A stretch of 64,000 nt of DNA from Mycolicibacterium chubuense NBB4 (lineage in GTDB: Bacteria; Actinomycetota; Actinomycetes; Mycobacteriales; Mycobacteriaceae). Shown here piece after piece: positions 44,106-53,145 of this stretch. The stretch lies in contig NC_018027.1 in assembly GCF_000266905.1 (NCBI RefSeq), forward strand, positions 3,100,001 through 3,164,000. The letters are read 5' to 3'. Position numbers and translations under genes: made by a program. Position 1 is the first letter of the stretch; the number at the start of each line of letters is the position of its first letter. The notes under the pieces were generated by a model. The model made no database searches, was not told the origin of the DNA, and saw nothing but the letters and a program-made list of their open reading frames with translations.

Positions 44106-45311
44106 TCACGGCAACACCGCCGGCATCGATTCCCAGCCGCGCACCGTCGAAGTCGGGCTGAGCTCCGCCTCGCTGAGATCGACGTCCCACTGCGGGAACC
44201 GGTCGAGGATCTCGTCGAGCGCGATGCGGCCCTCGAGCCGGGCGAGTGCGTTCCCGAGACAGAAGTGCGTGCCGACTCCGAAGGCGAGGTGCTGGTGCGG
44301 TTCCCGGCGGATGTCGAATCGATCGGCGTCCGCACCGAACCGGCGGGGGTCGCGGTTGGCGGCGGCGACGAGAAGCATCATGGCGCTGCCCGCGGGCACG
44401 GTGCGGCCGTGGTAGGTGACGTCGCGGGTCACGGAGCGGCTGACGTGGGGGGCGGGTGGTTCGTACCGCAGCAGCTCCTCGATCGCCGCGGGCAGCAGTG
44501 CCCGGTTGGCCACCAGATCGCGACGCTGATCGGGATGCTCGGCGAGAACCTTGCCGGCCCAGCCGAGCAACCGCGTGATGGTCTCGCTGCCCGCCGTCGC
44601 GATGACTTGCAGATAGAGCAACAGCTCGTCGCGCCGCAGCCGCCGGATCACGCCGGTGTCGTCGGCGAACTCGGCGGTCAGCAGCTCGGTCATGATGTCG
44701 TCGGAGGGATGTTCGGCGCGCCAGTCGATGTACTCGGCGAACACTTCACCGGTCGCGATGGCGCCGTTGGGATTCTCCGTCATCTTGCCGCCGCGTTCGG
44801 TCCGCAACGTGGAGTCTCCGTGGTCGACCACATGCTGCTGGTCGGCTTCCGGGATGCCCAGCAGCATGCCGATCACCCGCATCGGCATCAGCGCGCCGAG
44901 ATCCTTGACGAAATCGAATCGTCCCGTCCCGATCAGCGGGTCGAGGCAGCGGGCGGTGAACTCGCGGATCTTCGGCTCGAGCGCGGCGACCTTGCGGGGG
45001 GTGAAGATGCGCGACAGCAGCTTGCGGTGGATGTTGTGGATCGGCGGGTCCTCGAAGATCAGGGTGCCCGGCGGTATGTCCATGCCGGACTTGATGATCT
45101 CCAGCACGGCTCCCCGCGCGGAGCTGAACGTGTCGTGGTCGACCAATGCTGCGTCGACGTCGGCGTACCGGCTGAGCGCGAAGAAGTCGTGGGTCGGGTT
45201 GTAGTAGAGCGGTTCGGTCTCGCGCAGCCGCGCGAACATCGGGTGCGGATCGGCGTTGAGCTCGACATCGTACGGGTCGTAGTAGACGTCGCTGTCCGCT
45301 CGGACCACCAT
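44106..45311 (-). CDS. Cytochrome P450
   Basis: 401 residues from ATG 45311 (GGGAG in front); an ATG at 45362 is also in frame. It has the I-helix 'ATAGSETITRL' with the acid-alcohol pair, the ExxR motif in 'EELLRYEPP', and the haem loop 'FGVGTHFCLGNALARLE' with the proximal Cys. It is a soluble bacterial class P450 needing ferredoxin and reductase, neither encoded nearby. The first gene of the minus-strand catabolic operon, it probably hydroxylates a hydrophobic substrate. Confidence 0.9.
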   Translation of the reverse strand: MVVRADSDVYYDPYDVELNADPHPMFARLRETEPLYYNPTHDFFALSRYADVDAALVDHDTFSSARGAVLEIIKSGMDIPPGTLIFEDPPIHNIHRKLLSRIFTPRKVAALEPKIREFTARCLDPLIGTGRFDFVKDLGALMPMRVIGMLLGIPEADQQHVVDHGDSTLRTERGGKMTENPNGAIATGEVFAEYIDWRAEHPSDDIMTELLTAEFADDTGVIRRLRRDELLLYLQVIATAGSETITRLLGWAGKVLAEHPDQRRDLVANRALLPAAIEELLRYEPPAPHVSRSVTRDVTYHGRTVPAGSAMMLLVAAANRDPRRFGADADRFDIRREPHQHLAFGVGTHFCLGNALARLEGRIALDEILDRFPQWDVDLSEAELSPTSTVRGWESMPAVLP

Positions 45312-45423
45312 GAACTCCCGCCTTCCCCGTGCGTCGGCCGGACCGGATGCACCGTGCGTCATCCCTGCCGTCGCTCAGTGTGGCAGCGCGAGAGGACCGT
45401 CGGGCTGTTTAGACTCTCTGCTT

Positions 45424-45456
45424 AAAACCCGGCCGTCGGCGGCCCCGAGGGGCCGG
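45424..45456 (-). terminator. Probable Rho-independent terminator of the NhaP gene
   Basis: On the minus strand CCGGCC (45456-45451) pairs with GGCCGG (45434-45429), with an inner GGCCCC/GGGGCC alternative stem, followed by TTTT. It lies about 50 bp downstream of the antiporter stop. Confidence 0.55.
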
Positions 45457-45506
45457 ACGCCCGCCTCGTCGAATCTCGTTGCCCTCGGGGTCTTTCCACC
45501 GGGTCG

Positions 45507-47051
45507 CTAGTCGAACGATGCGCTTCGGGCGTCCAGTCGCCGCAGCACCTCGTCGACCACCGTGGGATCGGTGCCGGACTGCGACCGGGCGGCCAGCACC
45601 GCCTCCCGCGCTGCGGCGAGCATCGCGTTCTGGACGCCGGCAGCCGTGCGCTCCTGGTTGACGCGGTCCTCGTCGGCCGCGACGTCGTCATCGCGCAGCC
45701 CGATGGCATGCCACATCCGTCGAGCGCCGTCCACGACGTGGTCGATGACCTCCGGGTCGCCGTCGGCGCGCAGCTCGTCGAGACGGCGCATCCCGGCGTC
45801 GCGGGCGCGGCGGATCAGGTCCTGCTCCTGATCGTTGTCGGCAGCCCTGACCCGCAGGAGTTTCACGACCGCGGGCAGCGTGAGGCCCTGGACCAGCAAC
45901 GTCACCATCACAACCACGAACGCGATGAAGACGAGCCGCTCACGTTCCGGGAAGCCGGCCGGCAGCGCCAGAGCCGTGACGAGTGTGACGACTCCTCGCA
46001 TGCCCGCCCAGGAGGAGACGGCCATCTCGCGCCACCCGATCGGTTCGGCAACGGCGGCCTTGCGCCGGTGCAGGCGCTCGTCGAGCGATGCGACCGGGAA
46101 GATCCACAGGAACCGGATCACGATCACCACGACCGAGACCAGCAGGGCCTGCCCGATCAGGACGCCCAACGGGCCGTGCACGTCACCGACGATGTCGCGC
46201 AGTTCCAGTCCCACGAACGCGAAGGCGGCCCCGGTGACGAGCAGTTCGACGATCTCCCAGGCGGTGACGCTGACCAACCGGGTCTGGGCCGACTCCGCAT
46301 CGCTGTAGCGGCTCAGCGACAGCGCGAGCGTCACCACGGCGAGCACCCCGCTGCCGTGCACGGCATCGGCTGCGGCATACGCGGCGAACGGGGTCACCAG
46401 CACGATCGCGCTGCCCGCGGGATGCGCGGGGAGTTTGTCGATAAGCCTGCGGGCGGCGAGCGCGACGACGAGTCCCGCGGCGACGCCGACGACGACGGCC
46501 ACGCCCAGAGTCGCGCCCGCGTGCCAGGGCGAGAACGCGCCCGTCATCGCCGAGGCGACCGCCACTTCGTAGAGCACCAGGGCGGTCGCGTCGTTGGACA
46601 GCCCCTCGCCCTCGAGGATGGTGCGCAGCCGCCGCGGGAGGTTGAGCCTGCGGGCGACCGACGTGGCGGCGACGGGATCCGGAGGTGCGACGGCAGCGCC
46701 GATCGCCACCGCGGCGACGAGCGGCAGCCCCGGCACCACCGCGTGCAGCACCGCACCGACGGCGAACGCGGTCACGGCGACCAGCGCCACCGCGAGCAGT
46801 CCGATGGCGCGGCGGTTGTCGAGGAACTGGCGCCACGATGTTCGTCGCGCCGCGGCGAACAGCAGCGGCGGCAGGATCAGCGGCAGGATCAGGTTCGGGT
46901 TCACCGACGGAATCGGCAGCCCGGGGATCGGCGCCAGCAGCATGCCGAACAACAGCAGCACCGCCGGATACGGTAGGTTGACGCGCTCAGCCAGGGGCGC
47001 CAGCACTGCGGTCGCCGCGCACAACAAGAGCAGCAAGGTCAGCTCAGCCAC
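45507..47051 (-). CDS. Na+/H+ antiporter, CPA1 (NhaP) family
   Basis: 514 residues from GTG 47051; the longer open frame upstream lacks hydrophobic sequence. Twelve or so transmembrane helices carry the CPA1 ion-binding motif 'PPDPVAATSVARRL', 'EGEGLSNDATALVLYEV' and 'SWAGMRGVVTLVTALALP'. Residues about 395-514 are a hydrophilic helical cytoplasmic tail. It exchanges protons for sodium or potassium at the inner membrane. It stands alone between two P450 genes. Confidence 0.88.
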   Translation of the reverse strand: MAELTLLLLLCAATAVLAPLAERVNLPYPAVLLLFGMLLAPIPGLPIPSVNPNLILPLILPPLLFAAARRTSWRQFLDNRRAIGLLAVALVAVTAFAVGAVLHAVVPGLPLVAAVAIGAAVAPPDPVAATSVARRLNLPRRLRTILEGEGLSNDATALVLYEVAVASAMTGAFSPWHAGATLGVAVVVGVAAGLVVALAARRLIDKLPAHPAGSAIVLVTPFAAYAAADAVHGSGVLAVVTLALSLSRYSDAESAQTRLVSVTAWEIVELLVTGAAFAFVGLELRDIVGDVHGPLGVLIGQALLVSVVVIVIRFLWIFPVASLDERLHRRKAAVAEPIGWREMAVSSWAGMRGVVTLVTALALPAGFPERERLVFIAFVVVMVTLLVQGLTLPAVVKLLRVRAADNDQEQDLIRRARDAGMRRLDELRADGDPEVIDHVVDGARRMWHAIGLRDDDVAADEDRVNQERTAAGVQNAMLAAAREAVLAARSQSGTDPTVVDEVLRRLDARSASFD

Positions 47052-47143
47052 GCCGCATCTCGTCTCGTCCGACAACTTCTCCGGCGGCCTGGATACCCGC
47101 TTTCGGCACACGCAACCGGCGGGCTGCCCCGGTCAGCGGGCGG

Positions 47144-48421
47144 TCACGCCGGGGTGAACTCGATGTGCAGTTCGGTCAGCCCGCGCAGCAGGAACGTGGG
47201 TTCGTAACGGTATTCGCGATGGCCCGGGGCGCCGTGAGCGGCCTCACTGATCGTGAGTTCGCGCGTCCTGTCGAGGAGACGGTTGATGGTCACCACGCCC
47301 TCGACCCGGGCCAGCGGCGCGCCCGCACAGGTGTGGATGCCGCGACCGAACGCGATGTGTTCGCGGACGTTCCTGCGGTCGATGCGGAACTCGTTGGGCT
47401 GCTCGAACTTTCGCGGATCGCGATTGGCCGCGCCGAGGCAGAGCATCAGCACGGTGCCCGCGGGGATGTGGACTCCGCCCAGCGAGGTCGTCTTCCGGGC
47501 GAGCCGGAAGTCCACCTTGGTGGGGCTCTGCATGCGCAGCGACTCCTCGATGAACGGCGCGATCAGGTCGCGATCCGATCGCAGCAGCTGCTGCAGGTCC
47601 GGACGGTCGCCGAGCACCTGCACCGCCGAACTGAGGAGTTTGGTGACCGTCTCCTGGCCCGCCGCGAACAGGAACGTGGCCGGTCGGACGACTTCGAGCA
47701 GCTCGGGAACCGACCCGTCGGGATACGTGGCGGTGGCCAGGCCGCTGAGGACGTCGGGCCGCGGTTCACGGCGCCGATCGGCGATGTAACCGCTGAACAA
47801 CTCGTCGAGGTACTGCAGCGGGTTGCTGCCCACCGGTTCGTGGTCCAGCGCGCCGACGCGCGACCCGGGGGCGTTTCCCGCGCCGAGGTTGCGCCGGATC
47901 GTCGGCCGGTCCTCGTCGGGAACGCCGAGAAGGTCCGCGATGGCCAGCGTCGCGAACGGCTTCCCGTACTCGCCCAGGAATTCGCAGCGGCCGTTGGCGA
48001 GGAATTCCTCCAGCTGGCGGTCGGCGAGGTCCCAGATGTAGTCCTCGTTCTCCTTGAGGCGGCGGGGCGTCAGCAGCCGCCCCAGCAACGAGCGCGCCTT
48101 CTCGTGCTCCGGCGGGTCCATCACCACCATGTGCTCGAAGATGGGGAACTCGTGGCGGTGTGCCGCGATCTGCGCGCTGATGTCGTCGCCCTCGGGCGTG
48201 AACGGCAGTGGCGGAAACGGGCCGCCGATGGCGTTGACCGCGGAGAAGGAGGCGACGTCCTTGAACGCTGCCTGCACCTCCTGGTAGCCCGTCACCGCGA
48301 CCACGCCGTAGTGCGGCTCCCGCACGACCGGACCCTGGCTGCGCAGATGATCCCAGTACTCGTAGGGGTCCTGGGCGACGGCGGCGTCGGAGAAGTAGTC
48401 GACGACGGCGAGATCATTCAC
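47144..48421 (-). CDS. Cytochrome P450
   Basis: 425 residues from GTG 48421 (GGAG 5 nt upstream). It has the I-helix 'FLFAAGQETVTKLL', ExxR in 'EESLRMQSP', and the haem loop 'FGRGIHTCAGAPLARVEG' with proximal Cys. The 'GIHTC' loop is that of P450s found next to terpenoid or steroid catabolic genes. It is divergent from a TetR gene with a shared operator-like palindrome, and lies 0.8 kb from a mycofactocin-type dehydrogenase. An oxidation step for an alcohol-yielding substrate is likely. Confidence 0.9.
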   Translation of the reverse strand: MNDLAVVDYFSDAAVAQDPYEYWDHLRSQGPVVREPHYGVVAVTGYQEVQAAFKDVASFSAVNAIGGPFPPLPFTPEGDDISAQIAAHRHEFPIFEHMVVMDPPEHEKARSLLGRLLTPRRLKENEDYIWDLADRQLEEFLANGRCEFLGEYGKPFATLAIADLLGVPDEDRPTIRRNLGAGNAPGSRVGALDHEPVGSNPLQYLDELFSGYIADRRREPRPDVLSGLATATYPDGSVPELLEVVRPATFLFAAGQETVTKLLSSAVQVLGDRPDLQQLLRSDRDLIAPFIEESLRMQSPTKVDFRLARKTTSLGGVHIPAGTVLMLCLGAANRDPRKFEQPNEFRIDRRNVREHIAFGRGIHTCAGAPLARVEGVVTINRLLDRTRELTISEAAHGAPGHREYRYEPTFLLRGLTELHIEFTPA

Positions 48422-48445
48422 TGCGACTCCTCTGCGCACGATCGA

Positions 48446-48463
48446 TTTGGTCAATCGATCAAA
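48446..48463. promoter_or_regulatory. Imperfect palindrome, probable TetR operator
   Basis: TTTGGTCAATCGATCAAA has TTTG(G/A)TC arms that match at six of seven positions. It lies between the divergent P450 and TetR genes, just upstream of a -10-like TAGAAT (48467-48472). Confidence 0.55.
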
Positions 48464-48526
48464 CTGTTAGAATGCGCCATGCCTACCACGCGCCGAACCG
48501 GCCGGTCAAGAATCGGAGTGTGGTGA

Positions 48527-49135
48527 ATGGCCGCGCCGCGCAAGGCCAAGCCCGCCGACGCGAATGCCCGCCGCCGCCTGATCGATGCCACCGCCAAGGT
48601 CATGCGCGACGAGGGCTACGCAGCCGCCACCTCCCGGCGCGTCGCTGCGGAGGCGGGCGTCAAGCAGGCGCTGGTGTACTACTACTTCCCCACGATGGAC
48701 GACCTGTTCGTCGAGGTGCTGCGCACGGGCGCCGAGGCCGCTCTCGAGCGCATGCGCACCGCGCTCACCGATGACGATCCGCTGCGCACGCTGTGGGCGA
48801 TCAACAGCGACTCCCGGCTGACCGGGCTCAACACCGAGTTCATGGCACTCGCCAACCACCGCAAGGCAATCCGCGCCGAGCTCAAGGCCTTCGCCGAACG
48901 CGTGCGCGATATCGAGACGGCGGCGGTGGCGATCGCGCTGCGCACCCGGGGCGTCGACCTGAAGGAGTTCCCGCCCGTGGTGGTGTCGATGCTCATCGCG
49001 CAGATCGCGCGCAGCCTGTGCAACGAGGACGCCGTCGGGGTCGTGACCGGACACGACGAGCTGCGCGCCTTCGTCGAACGCCAATTCGACCGCTTCACCG
49101 CCGACGACGGCGACGCCGTCCGGGTGCGCGCCTAG
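48527..49135 (+). CDS. TetR-family transcriptional regulator
   Basis: 202 residues from ATG 48527. The N-terminal DNA-binding domain has 'LIDATAKVMRDEGYAAATSR', 'VAAEAGVKQALVYYYFPTMDDL' (shown as parts of the helix-turn-helix). The C-terminal domain is helical. It is divergent from a P450 gene and 90 bp upstream of a mycofactocin-type SDR gene, so it probably controls both. Confidence 0.87.
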   Translation: MAAPRKAKPADANARRRLIDATAKVMRDEGYAAATSRRVAAEAGVKQALVYYYFPTMDDLFVEVLRTGAEAALERMRTALTDDDPLRTLWAINSDSRLTGLNTEFMALANHRKAIRAELKAFAERVRDIETAAVAIALRTRGVDLKEFPPVVVSMLIAQIARSLCNEDAVGVVTGHDELRAFVERQFDRFTADDGDAVRVRA

Positions 49136-49225
49136 ACCGGGCGCCTCGGCAGGAACCGTTGACACCGGCGCGTTCTCGTGCCAGCCTTCCTGATCGATCG
49201 ACAAATACTCGAGAGAAGGTGTCAC

Positions 49226-50065
49226 ATGGGCGGTCGCGTCGAGGGCAAGGTCGCATTCATCACCGGCGCTGCACGAGGTCAGGGCCGCAGCCACGCGGTA
49301 CGGCTGGCCGAGGAGGGCGCCGACATCATCGCCGTCGACGTGTGCGGGCCGATCAGCCCCGACAGCCAGATCGCGCCGTCCAATCCCGACGACCTGGCCG
49401 AGACCGCCGACCTGGTCAAGAACCTCGACCGCCGGATCGTCACCACCCAGGTCGACGTCCGCGACTTCGACGCGCTGAAAGCAGCAGTCGACAGCGGTGT
49501 CGAGCAATTGGGCCGGCTAGACATCGTCGTCGCCAATGCCGGCATCGGAAACGGCGGCCAGACGCTGGACAGGACCAGCGAGGCGGACTGGGACGACATG
49601 ATCGGCGTCAACCTGTCGGGCGTCTGGAAATCGGTCAAAGCCGCTGTGCCGCATCTCATCTCGGGCGGGCGCGGCGGCTCGATCGTGCTCACCAGCTCGG
49701 TCGGGGGGCTCAAGGCCTATCCGCACACCGGGCACTACATCGCCGCCAAGCACGGGGTCATCGGGCTGATGCGCACGTTCGCCGTCGAGTTGGGTGAGCA
49801 CTTCATCCGCGTCAACGCCGTCTGCCCCACCAACGTCAACACCCCGATGTTCATGAACGAGGGCACGATGAAGCTCTTCCGGCCCGACCTGCCGAATCCG
49901 GGGCCTGACGACCTCAAAGTGGCCGCGCAGTTCATGCACGTGTTGCCCGTCGGCTGGGTGGAGCCGGTCGACATCAGCAACGCGGTGCTGTTCCTGGCCT
50001 CCGACGAGGCCCGCTTCATCACCGGCCTCCCGGTCACCGTGGACGCGGGCAGCATGCTCAAGTGA
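49226..50065 (+). CDS. Mycofactocin-coupled SDR family oxidoreductase
   Basis: 279 residues from ATG 49226, with AGAAGG upstream. It belongs to the SDR branch with a non-exchangeable NAD that works with mycofactocin (carveol dehydrogenase-like): 'GAARGQGRSHAVRLAEEGAD' loop, 'IIAVDVCGPIS', an insertion before 'VKNLDRRIVTTQVDVRD', 'VANAGIGNGG', 'LTSSVGG' and 'YIAAKHGVIG'. The genes for mycofactocin synthesis are not in this window. It likely oxidises a secondary alcohol made by the neighbouring P450. Confidence 0.85.
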   Translation: MGGRVEGKVAFITGAARGQGRSHAVRLAEEGADIIAVDVCGPISPDSQIAPSNPDDLAETADLVKNLDRRIVTTQVDVRDFDALKAAVDSGVEQLGRLDIVVANAGIGNGGQTLDRTSEADWDDMIGVNLSGVWKSVKAAVPHLISGGRGGSIVLTSSVGGLKAYPHTGHYIAAKHGVIGLMRTFAVELGEHFIRVNAVCPTNVNTPMFMNEGTMKLFRPDLPNPGPDDLKVAAQFMHVLPVGWVEPVDISNAVLFLASDEARFITGLPVTVDAGSMLK

Positions 50066-50867
50066 GCTCGGGCAGCGGCTCCCACCGCCGCGTCACCGCG
50101 GAGTCAAAGCGCGGCGCCCGGCGCTCGAGGAACGCGGCCACCCCCTCGCGGGCGTCGGCCCCGCCCATCACCCGCCGGTGCAGTGCGGTCTCCAGCGCTG
50201 CGACCTCGCGAGGACCGTAGCCCGCTGCCAGCGAATCCCACAGCAGCCGCTTGCTCAGCGCCGCCGACATCGGCGCGACATTGACCGCGAGGTCGCGCGC
50301 CACCGACATCGCATGCGCCAGCACGTCGCCCGCGGGCACGGCGCGGGTGGCGACACCCAGGGCCGCGGCTTCGGACCCGTCGAACGACCTGCCGGTCAGC
50401 AACAGCTCGGCCGCGACGGTGACGCCCGCGAGCCGCGGCAGAGTCCAGTGCGCCATGCAGTCCGGAATCACACCGCGGCGGACCTGCGCCACAGCGTATT
50501 TCGCCTCGACGGCCATGATGCGCAGGTCGGCCTGGAGTGCGATCGTCAGCCCGATGCCGATGGCGTGGCCGTTGACCGCGGCGATCACGGGCGTACGGAG
50601 CTCGAAGGCGGCGGGGTCGACGGGCGACGCGGTGAACGTGTCGCCGGCCTCGCCGAACGTGCCGGCCGCCGAGAAGTCGGCGCCGGCGCAGAAGGCGTCG
50701 CCGGCCCCGGTCAGCACGATCGCGCGGACCTCGTCGTCGTCGTCGCAGCGCCGGTACGCGGCACTGAGCAGCCGGCCCATCTCGCCGGTGTAGGCGTTGC
50801 GCCGCTCCGGGCGATTCAGGGTCAGCAGCGCGACCCCCTCGGCAACGGTGACGGTGAGGTCGCTCAT
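50058..50867 (-). CDS. Enoyl-CoA hydratase/isomerase family protein
   Basis: 269 residues. It has the crotonase core 'LNRPERRNAYTGEM', the oxyanion strand 'VLTGAGDAFCAGADFSA' and 'AAVNGHAIGIGLTIALQADLR' (helix dipole). In place of the Glu164 region of typical hydratases it reads 'VRRGVIPDCMAHW', a pattern of crotonases with uncertain activity. The C-terminal helices are normal. The stop overlaps the convergent SDR by 8 bp. It is separated by 40 bp from the isomerase gene upstream and probably is not part of the polyol operon. Confidence 0.83.
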   Translation of the reverse strand: MSDLTVTVAEGVALLTLNRPERRNAYTGEMGRLLSAAYRRCDDDDEVRAIVLTGAGDAFCAGADFSAAGTFGEAGDTFTASPVDPAAFELRTPVIAAVNGHAIGIGLTIALQADLRIMAVEAKYAVAQVRRGVIPDCMAHWTLPRLAGVTVAAELLLTGRSFDGSEAAALGVATRAVPAGDVLAHAMSVARDLAVNVAPMSAALSKRLLWDSLAAGYGPREVAALETALHRRVMGGADAREGVAAFLERRAPRFDSAVTRRWEPLPELT

Positions 50868-50907
50868 GGCGGCGAACTTACCGCCCGGGCCGTGCGCGCG
50901 AGTTCGG

Positions 50908-51390
50908 TCAGCCGTTGACCGGCGACGGCTCGTAGGAACAGATCGCGTCGACCTTGTCCGCCGAGGCGCTCTGCGGGTCGAACTCGTAGCCCAGCCACTC
51001 CCGGGCCAGCCGCCGGGCCAGTTCGAGCCCGATCACCCGCTGGCCGAAGCACAACACCTGGGCGTTGTTGGACAGCACGGACCGCTCCACCGAGAAACCG
51101 TCGTGTGCGGTGACCGCGCGGATCCCCGGCACCTTGTTGGCGCTGATCGCCACGCCCAGACCGGTGCCGCACACCAGCAGCGCACGGTCCGCCTTACCCT
51201 CGGCGACCAGTCGCGCCGCCGCGACCGCGACGTGTGGATACGCGGTGTTGTCATCGGAACCGACACCGACGTCGGTCACGTCGGCGACCCGGTCGTCGGC
51301 GAGCAGGTCGCCTTTGAGCGCTTCCTTGTACTCGTATCCGGCGTCGTCGGAACCGACGACGATGCGCAGACCAGCACGAGAACCTGCCAT
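50908..51390 (-). CDS. derI: RpiB/LacAB-family sugar-phosphate isomerase (D-erythrulose-4-phosphate isomerase-like)
   Basis: 160 residues from ATG 51390 (GGGGAG upstream). RpiB fold with '[16 protein letters not shown]', the catalytic Cys about 74 in '[22 protein letters not shown]' and '[10 protein letters not shown]'. It interconverts a ketose phosphate and aldose phosphate. Last gene of the polyol operon, just behind a DhaKL-type kinase; this pairing matches the DerK-DerI steps of threitol use in M. smegmatis (D-erythrulose-4-phosphate to D-erythrose-4-phosphate). The exact substrate is inferred from context. Confidence 0.72.
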   Translation of the reverse strand: MAGSRAGLRIVVGSDDAGYEYKEALKGDLLADDRVADVTDVGVGSDDNTAYPHVAVAAARLVAEGKADRALLVCGTGLGVAISANKVPGIRAVTAHDGFSVERSVLSNNAQVLCFGQRVIGLELARRLAREWLGYEFDPQSASADKVDAICSYEPSPVNG

Positions 51391-51396
51391 GTCGGG

Positions 51397-53145
51397 TCAC
51401 TCCCCTTTCGCGGTCACTGTGAAACTCTCGGCGACGGTGCGGATGCACATCGCCAGCGAGGTCGCGCCGGCGTCGGGCGTGCCGACGCTGCGCTCGGCGA
51501 GCGGCCGCGCACGGCCGACCTTCGGCCGCAGGTCGGCGGTGGCCCGTGCCGCGTCGGCGGCGACCTCGGCGGCCGCCCGCCACGCGTCGCGCCACGGTTG
51601 GCCGTCCGACACGCGGCGTTGCAGGTCCTCGACGAACGGGAGCAACGCGTCCAGCATCGTCTTGTCGCCCGGGGCGGCGCCTCCGAGCGCCACCAACGCG
51701 TCGTATCCGTCCCGCATTCCCGCCGCCACGGTCTCCGGCTCCGGGCGGCCGGTGTCGCCGAGCCGGGTGCCCAGCGCGGACAGCAGCGCGCCCCAGAGCA
51801 CCCCGGAGGTTCCGCCCGCCTTGGCCGCCCACTCCTTGCCTGCTTCGGCGAGCACCGAGCCCTGTCCGCCGCCGGCTGCGACCGCCGCCTGCGCCGCCCT
51901 GGCCGCCGCGGACGAGCCCTTCACCATGCCCCGGCCGTGGTCGCCGTCTCCCGCCACGGCGTCGATGCGACCGAGTTCGTCCTCCGCCTCGGCGAGCATC
52001 GCGGCCATCGCGTCCAGCGCGCGGGCGACCAGCTCACCGCCGCGCCGGCCCTCGTCGTCGGACAGTTCGGCCAGCGCAGGCCCCTGCGGCCCGGACTGCA
52101 ATTCGGTGGCGGCCCGCAATTCCGCTGAGCCATCGGTGATCTCGCTTGCCGCGGCACCCTTGCGGTAGGCCGGGGTGTCGGCAGGTGAGGTCCAGTAGCG
52201 CTCGAGCTCGTCGTCGAGCCACATCACCGTCAGCGAGCAGCCGGCCATGTCGAGGCTGGTGACCAGCTCGCCGACCTCCGGCTCGATGATCTCGTAGCCG
52301 CGCTCGCGCAGGAGCCGCGCCGCGGTGCCCCACACCACGAAGAGCTCCTCGTACTTGGTTCGGCCGAGGCCGTTGAGGATCACCGCGATTCGTGCGGACT
52401 CGGTGTCCGGACGGTCGTCAAGCACTCCGTCGACCAGGGTCTCGGCCAGCGCCGCCGCCGACGGCATCGCCTCGTCGGCGACACCGGGTTCACCGTGGAT
52501 GCCCAGCCCGACGCCCATCTTGCCGTCCGGGACGGTGAACAGGGGGTGGTCCGCTCCGGGCAACGTGCAGCCGTCGAAGGCCACTCCGAGCGTGCGGGTC
52601 GCGGCGTTGGCGGCTTCGGCGACGCGGATCACGCCGGCGAGGTCGAGGCCGTCCTCGGCGGCCGCGCTCGCACACTTGAACACCGTGAAATCGCCTGCGA
52701 TACCGCGTCGTTTCGTCTCTTCGCCCTTGGGGGCGCTGGCGATGTCGTCGGTCACCGCGAAGTAATGGGCCTCGATGCCCTCGCTGCGCAGTTGCGTCAC
52801 CGCGAGACCGAAGTTCATCACGTCACCGGCGTAGTTGCCGGTGGTCAGCAGCACGCCGGCGTCGCCGTGGGCGGCGCGGGCCACCGACGCGGCCTCCTCC
52901 GCCGACGGGGAGGTGAAGATGTTGCCGACGACGGCGCCGTCGGCGAAGCCGAAGCCCACCGTTCCGCAGAACGCGGGATAGTGGCCCGACCCGCCGCCGA
53001 TCACCACTGCCACCTTGCCGGGTCTGGTCCGGTGCGCGCGCACGACACCACCCGGGACGCCCACGACGTAGCGGGAGTTGGCATCGAGGAAGCCGGTCAG
53101 CATGTCCTCGGTGAATCTCGCCGGATCGTTGTAGAGCTTGGTCAT
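51397..53145 (-). CDS. derK: ATP-dependent dihydroxyacetone/erythrulose kinase (DhaK-DhaL fusion)
   Basis: 582 residues. Residues 1 to about 330 form the DhaK domain: 'IGGGSGHYPAFCG', 'TGNYAGDVMNFG', and the substrate-binding His in 'GIHGEPG'. Residues about 360-580 form the DhaL ATP-binding domain with 'DAVAGDGDHGRGMVKG' (Mg-binding Asp cluster) and 'GGTSGVLWGALL'. The ATP-using layout as one chain contrasts with PEP-dependent DhaKLM. Its ATG overlaps the stop of the ATPase gene (ATGA). Next to a RpiB-type isomerase it is more likely a D-erythrulose kinase than a glycerone kinase. Confidence 0.8.
   Translation of the reverse strand: MTKLYNDPARFTEDMLTGFLDANSRYVVGVPGGVVRAHRTRPGKVAVVIGGGSGHYPAFCGTVGFGFADGAVVGNIFTSPSAEEAASVARAAHGDAGVLLTTGNYAGDVMNFGLAVTQLRSEGIEAHYFAVTDDIASAPKGEETKRRGIAGDFTVFKCASAAAEDGLDLAGVIRVAEAANAATRTLGVAFDGCTLPGADHPLFTVPDGKMGVGLGIHGEPGVADEAMPSAAALAETLVDGVLDDRPDTESARIAVILNGLGRTKYEELFVVWGTAARLLRERGYEIIEPEVGELVTSLDMAGCSLTVMWLDDELERYWTSPADTPAYRKGAAASEITDGSAELRAATELQSGPQGPALAELSDDEGRRGGELVARALDAMAAMLAEAEDELGRIDAVAGDGDHGRGMVKGSSAAARAAQAAVAAGGGQGSVLAEAGKEWAAKAGGTSGVLWGALLSALGTRLGDTGRPEPETVAAGMRDGYDALVALGGAAPGDKTMLDALLPFVEDLQRRVSDGQPWRDAWRAAAEVAADAARATADLRPKVGRARPLAERSVGTPDAGATSLAMCIRTVAESFTVTAKGE

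Noticed and set aside
45460..45510. Short minus-strand segment reading 'RWKDPEGNEI', like the C-terminus of a VOC protein
   Set aside because: Only about ten residues match and no upstream VOC sequence exists; it overlaps the end of the NhaP gene and may be chance.
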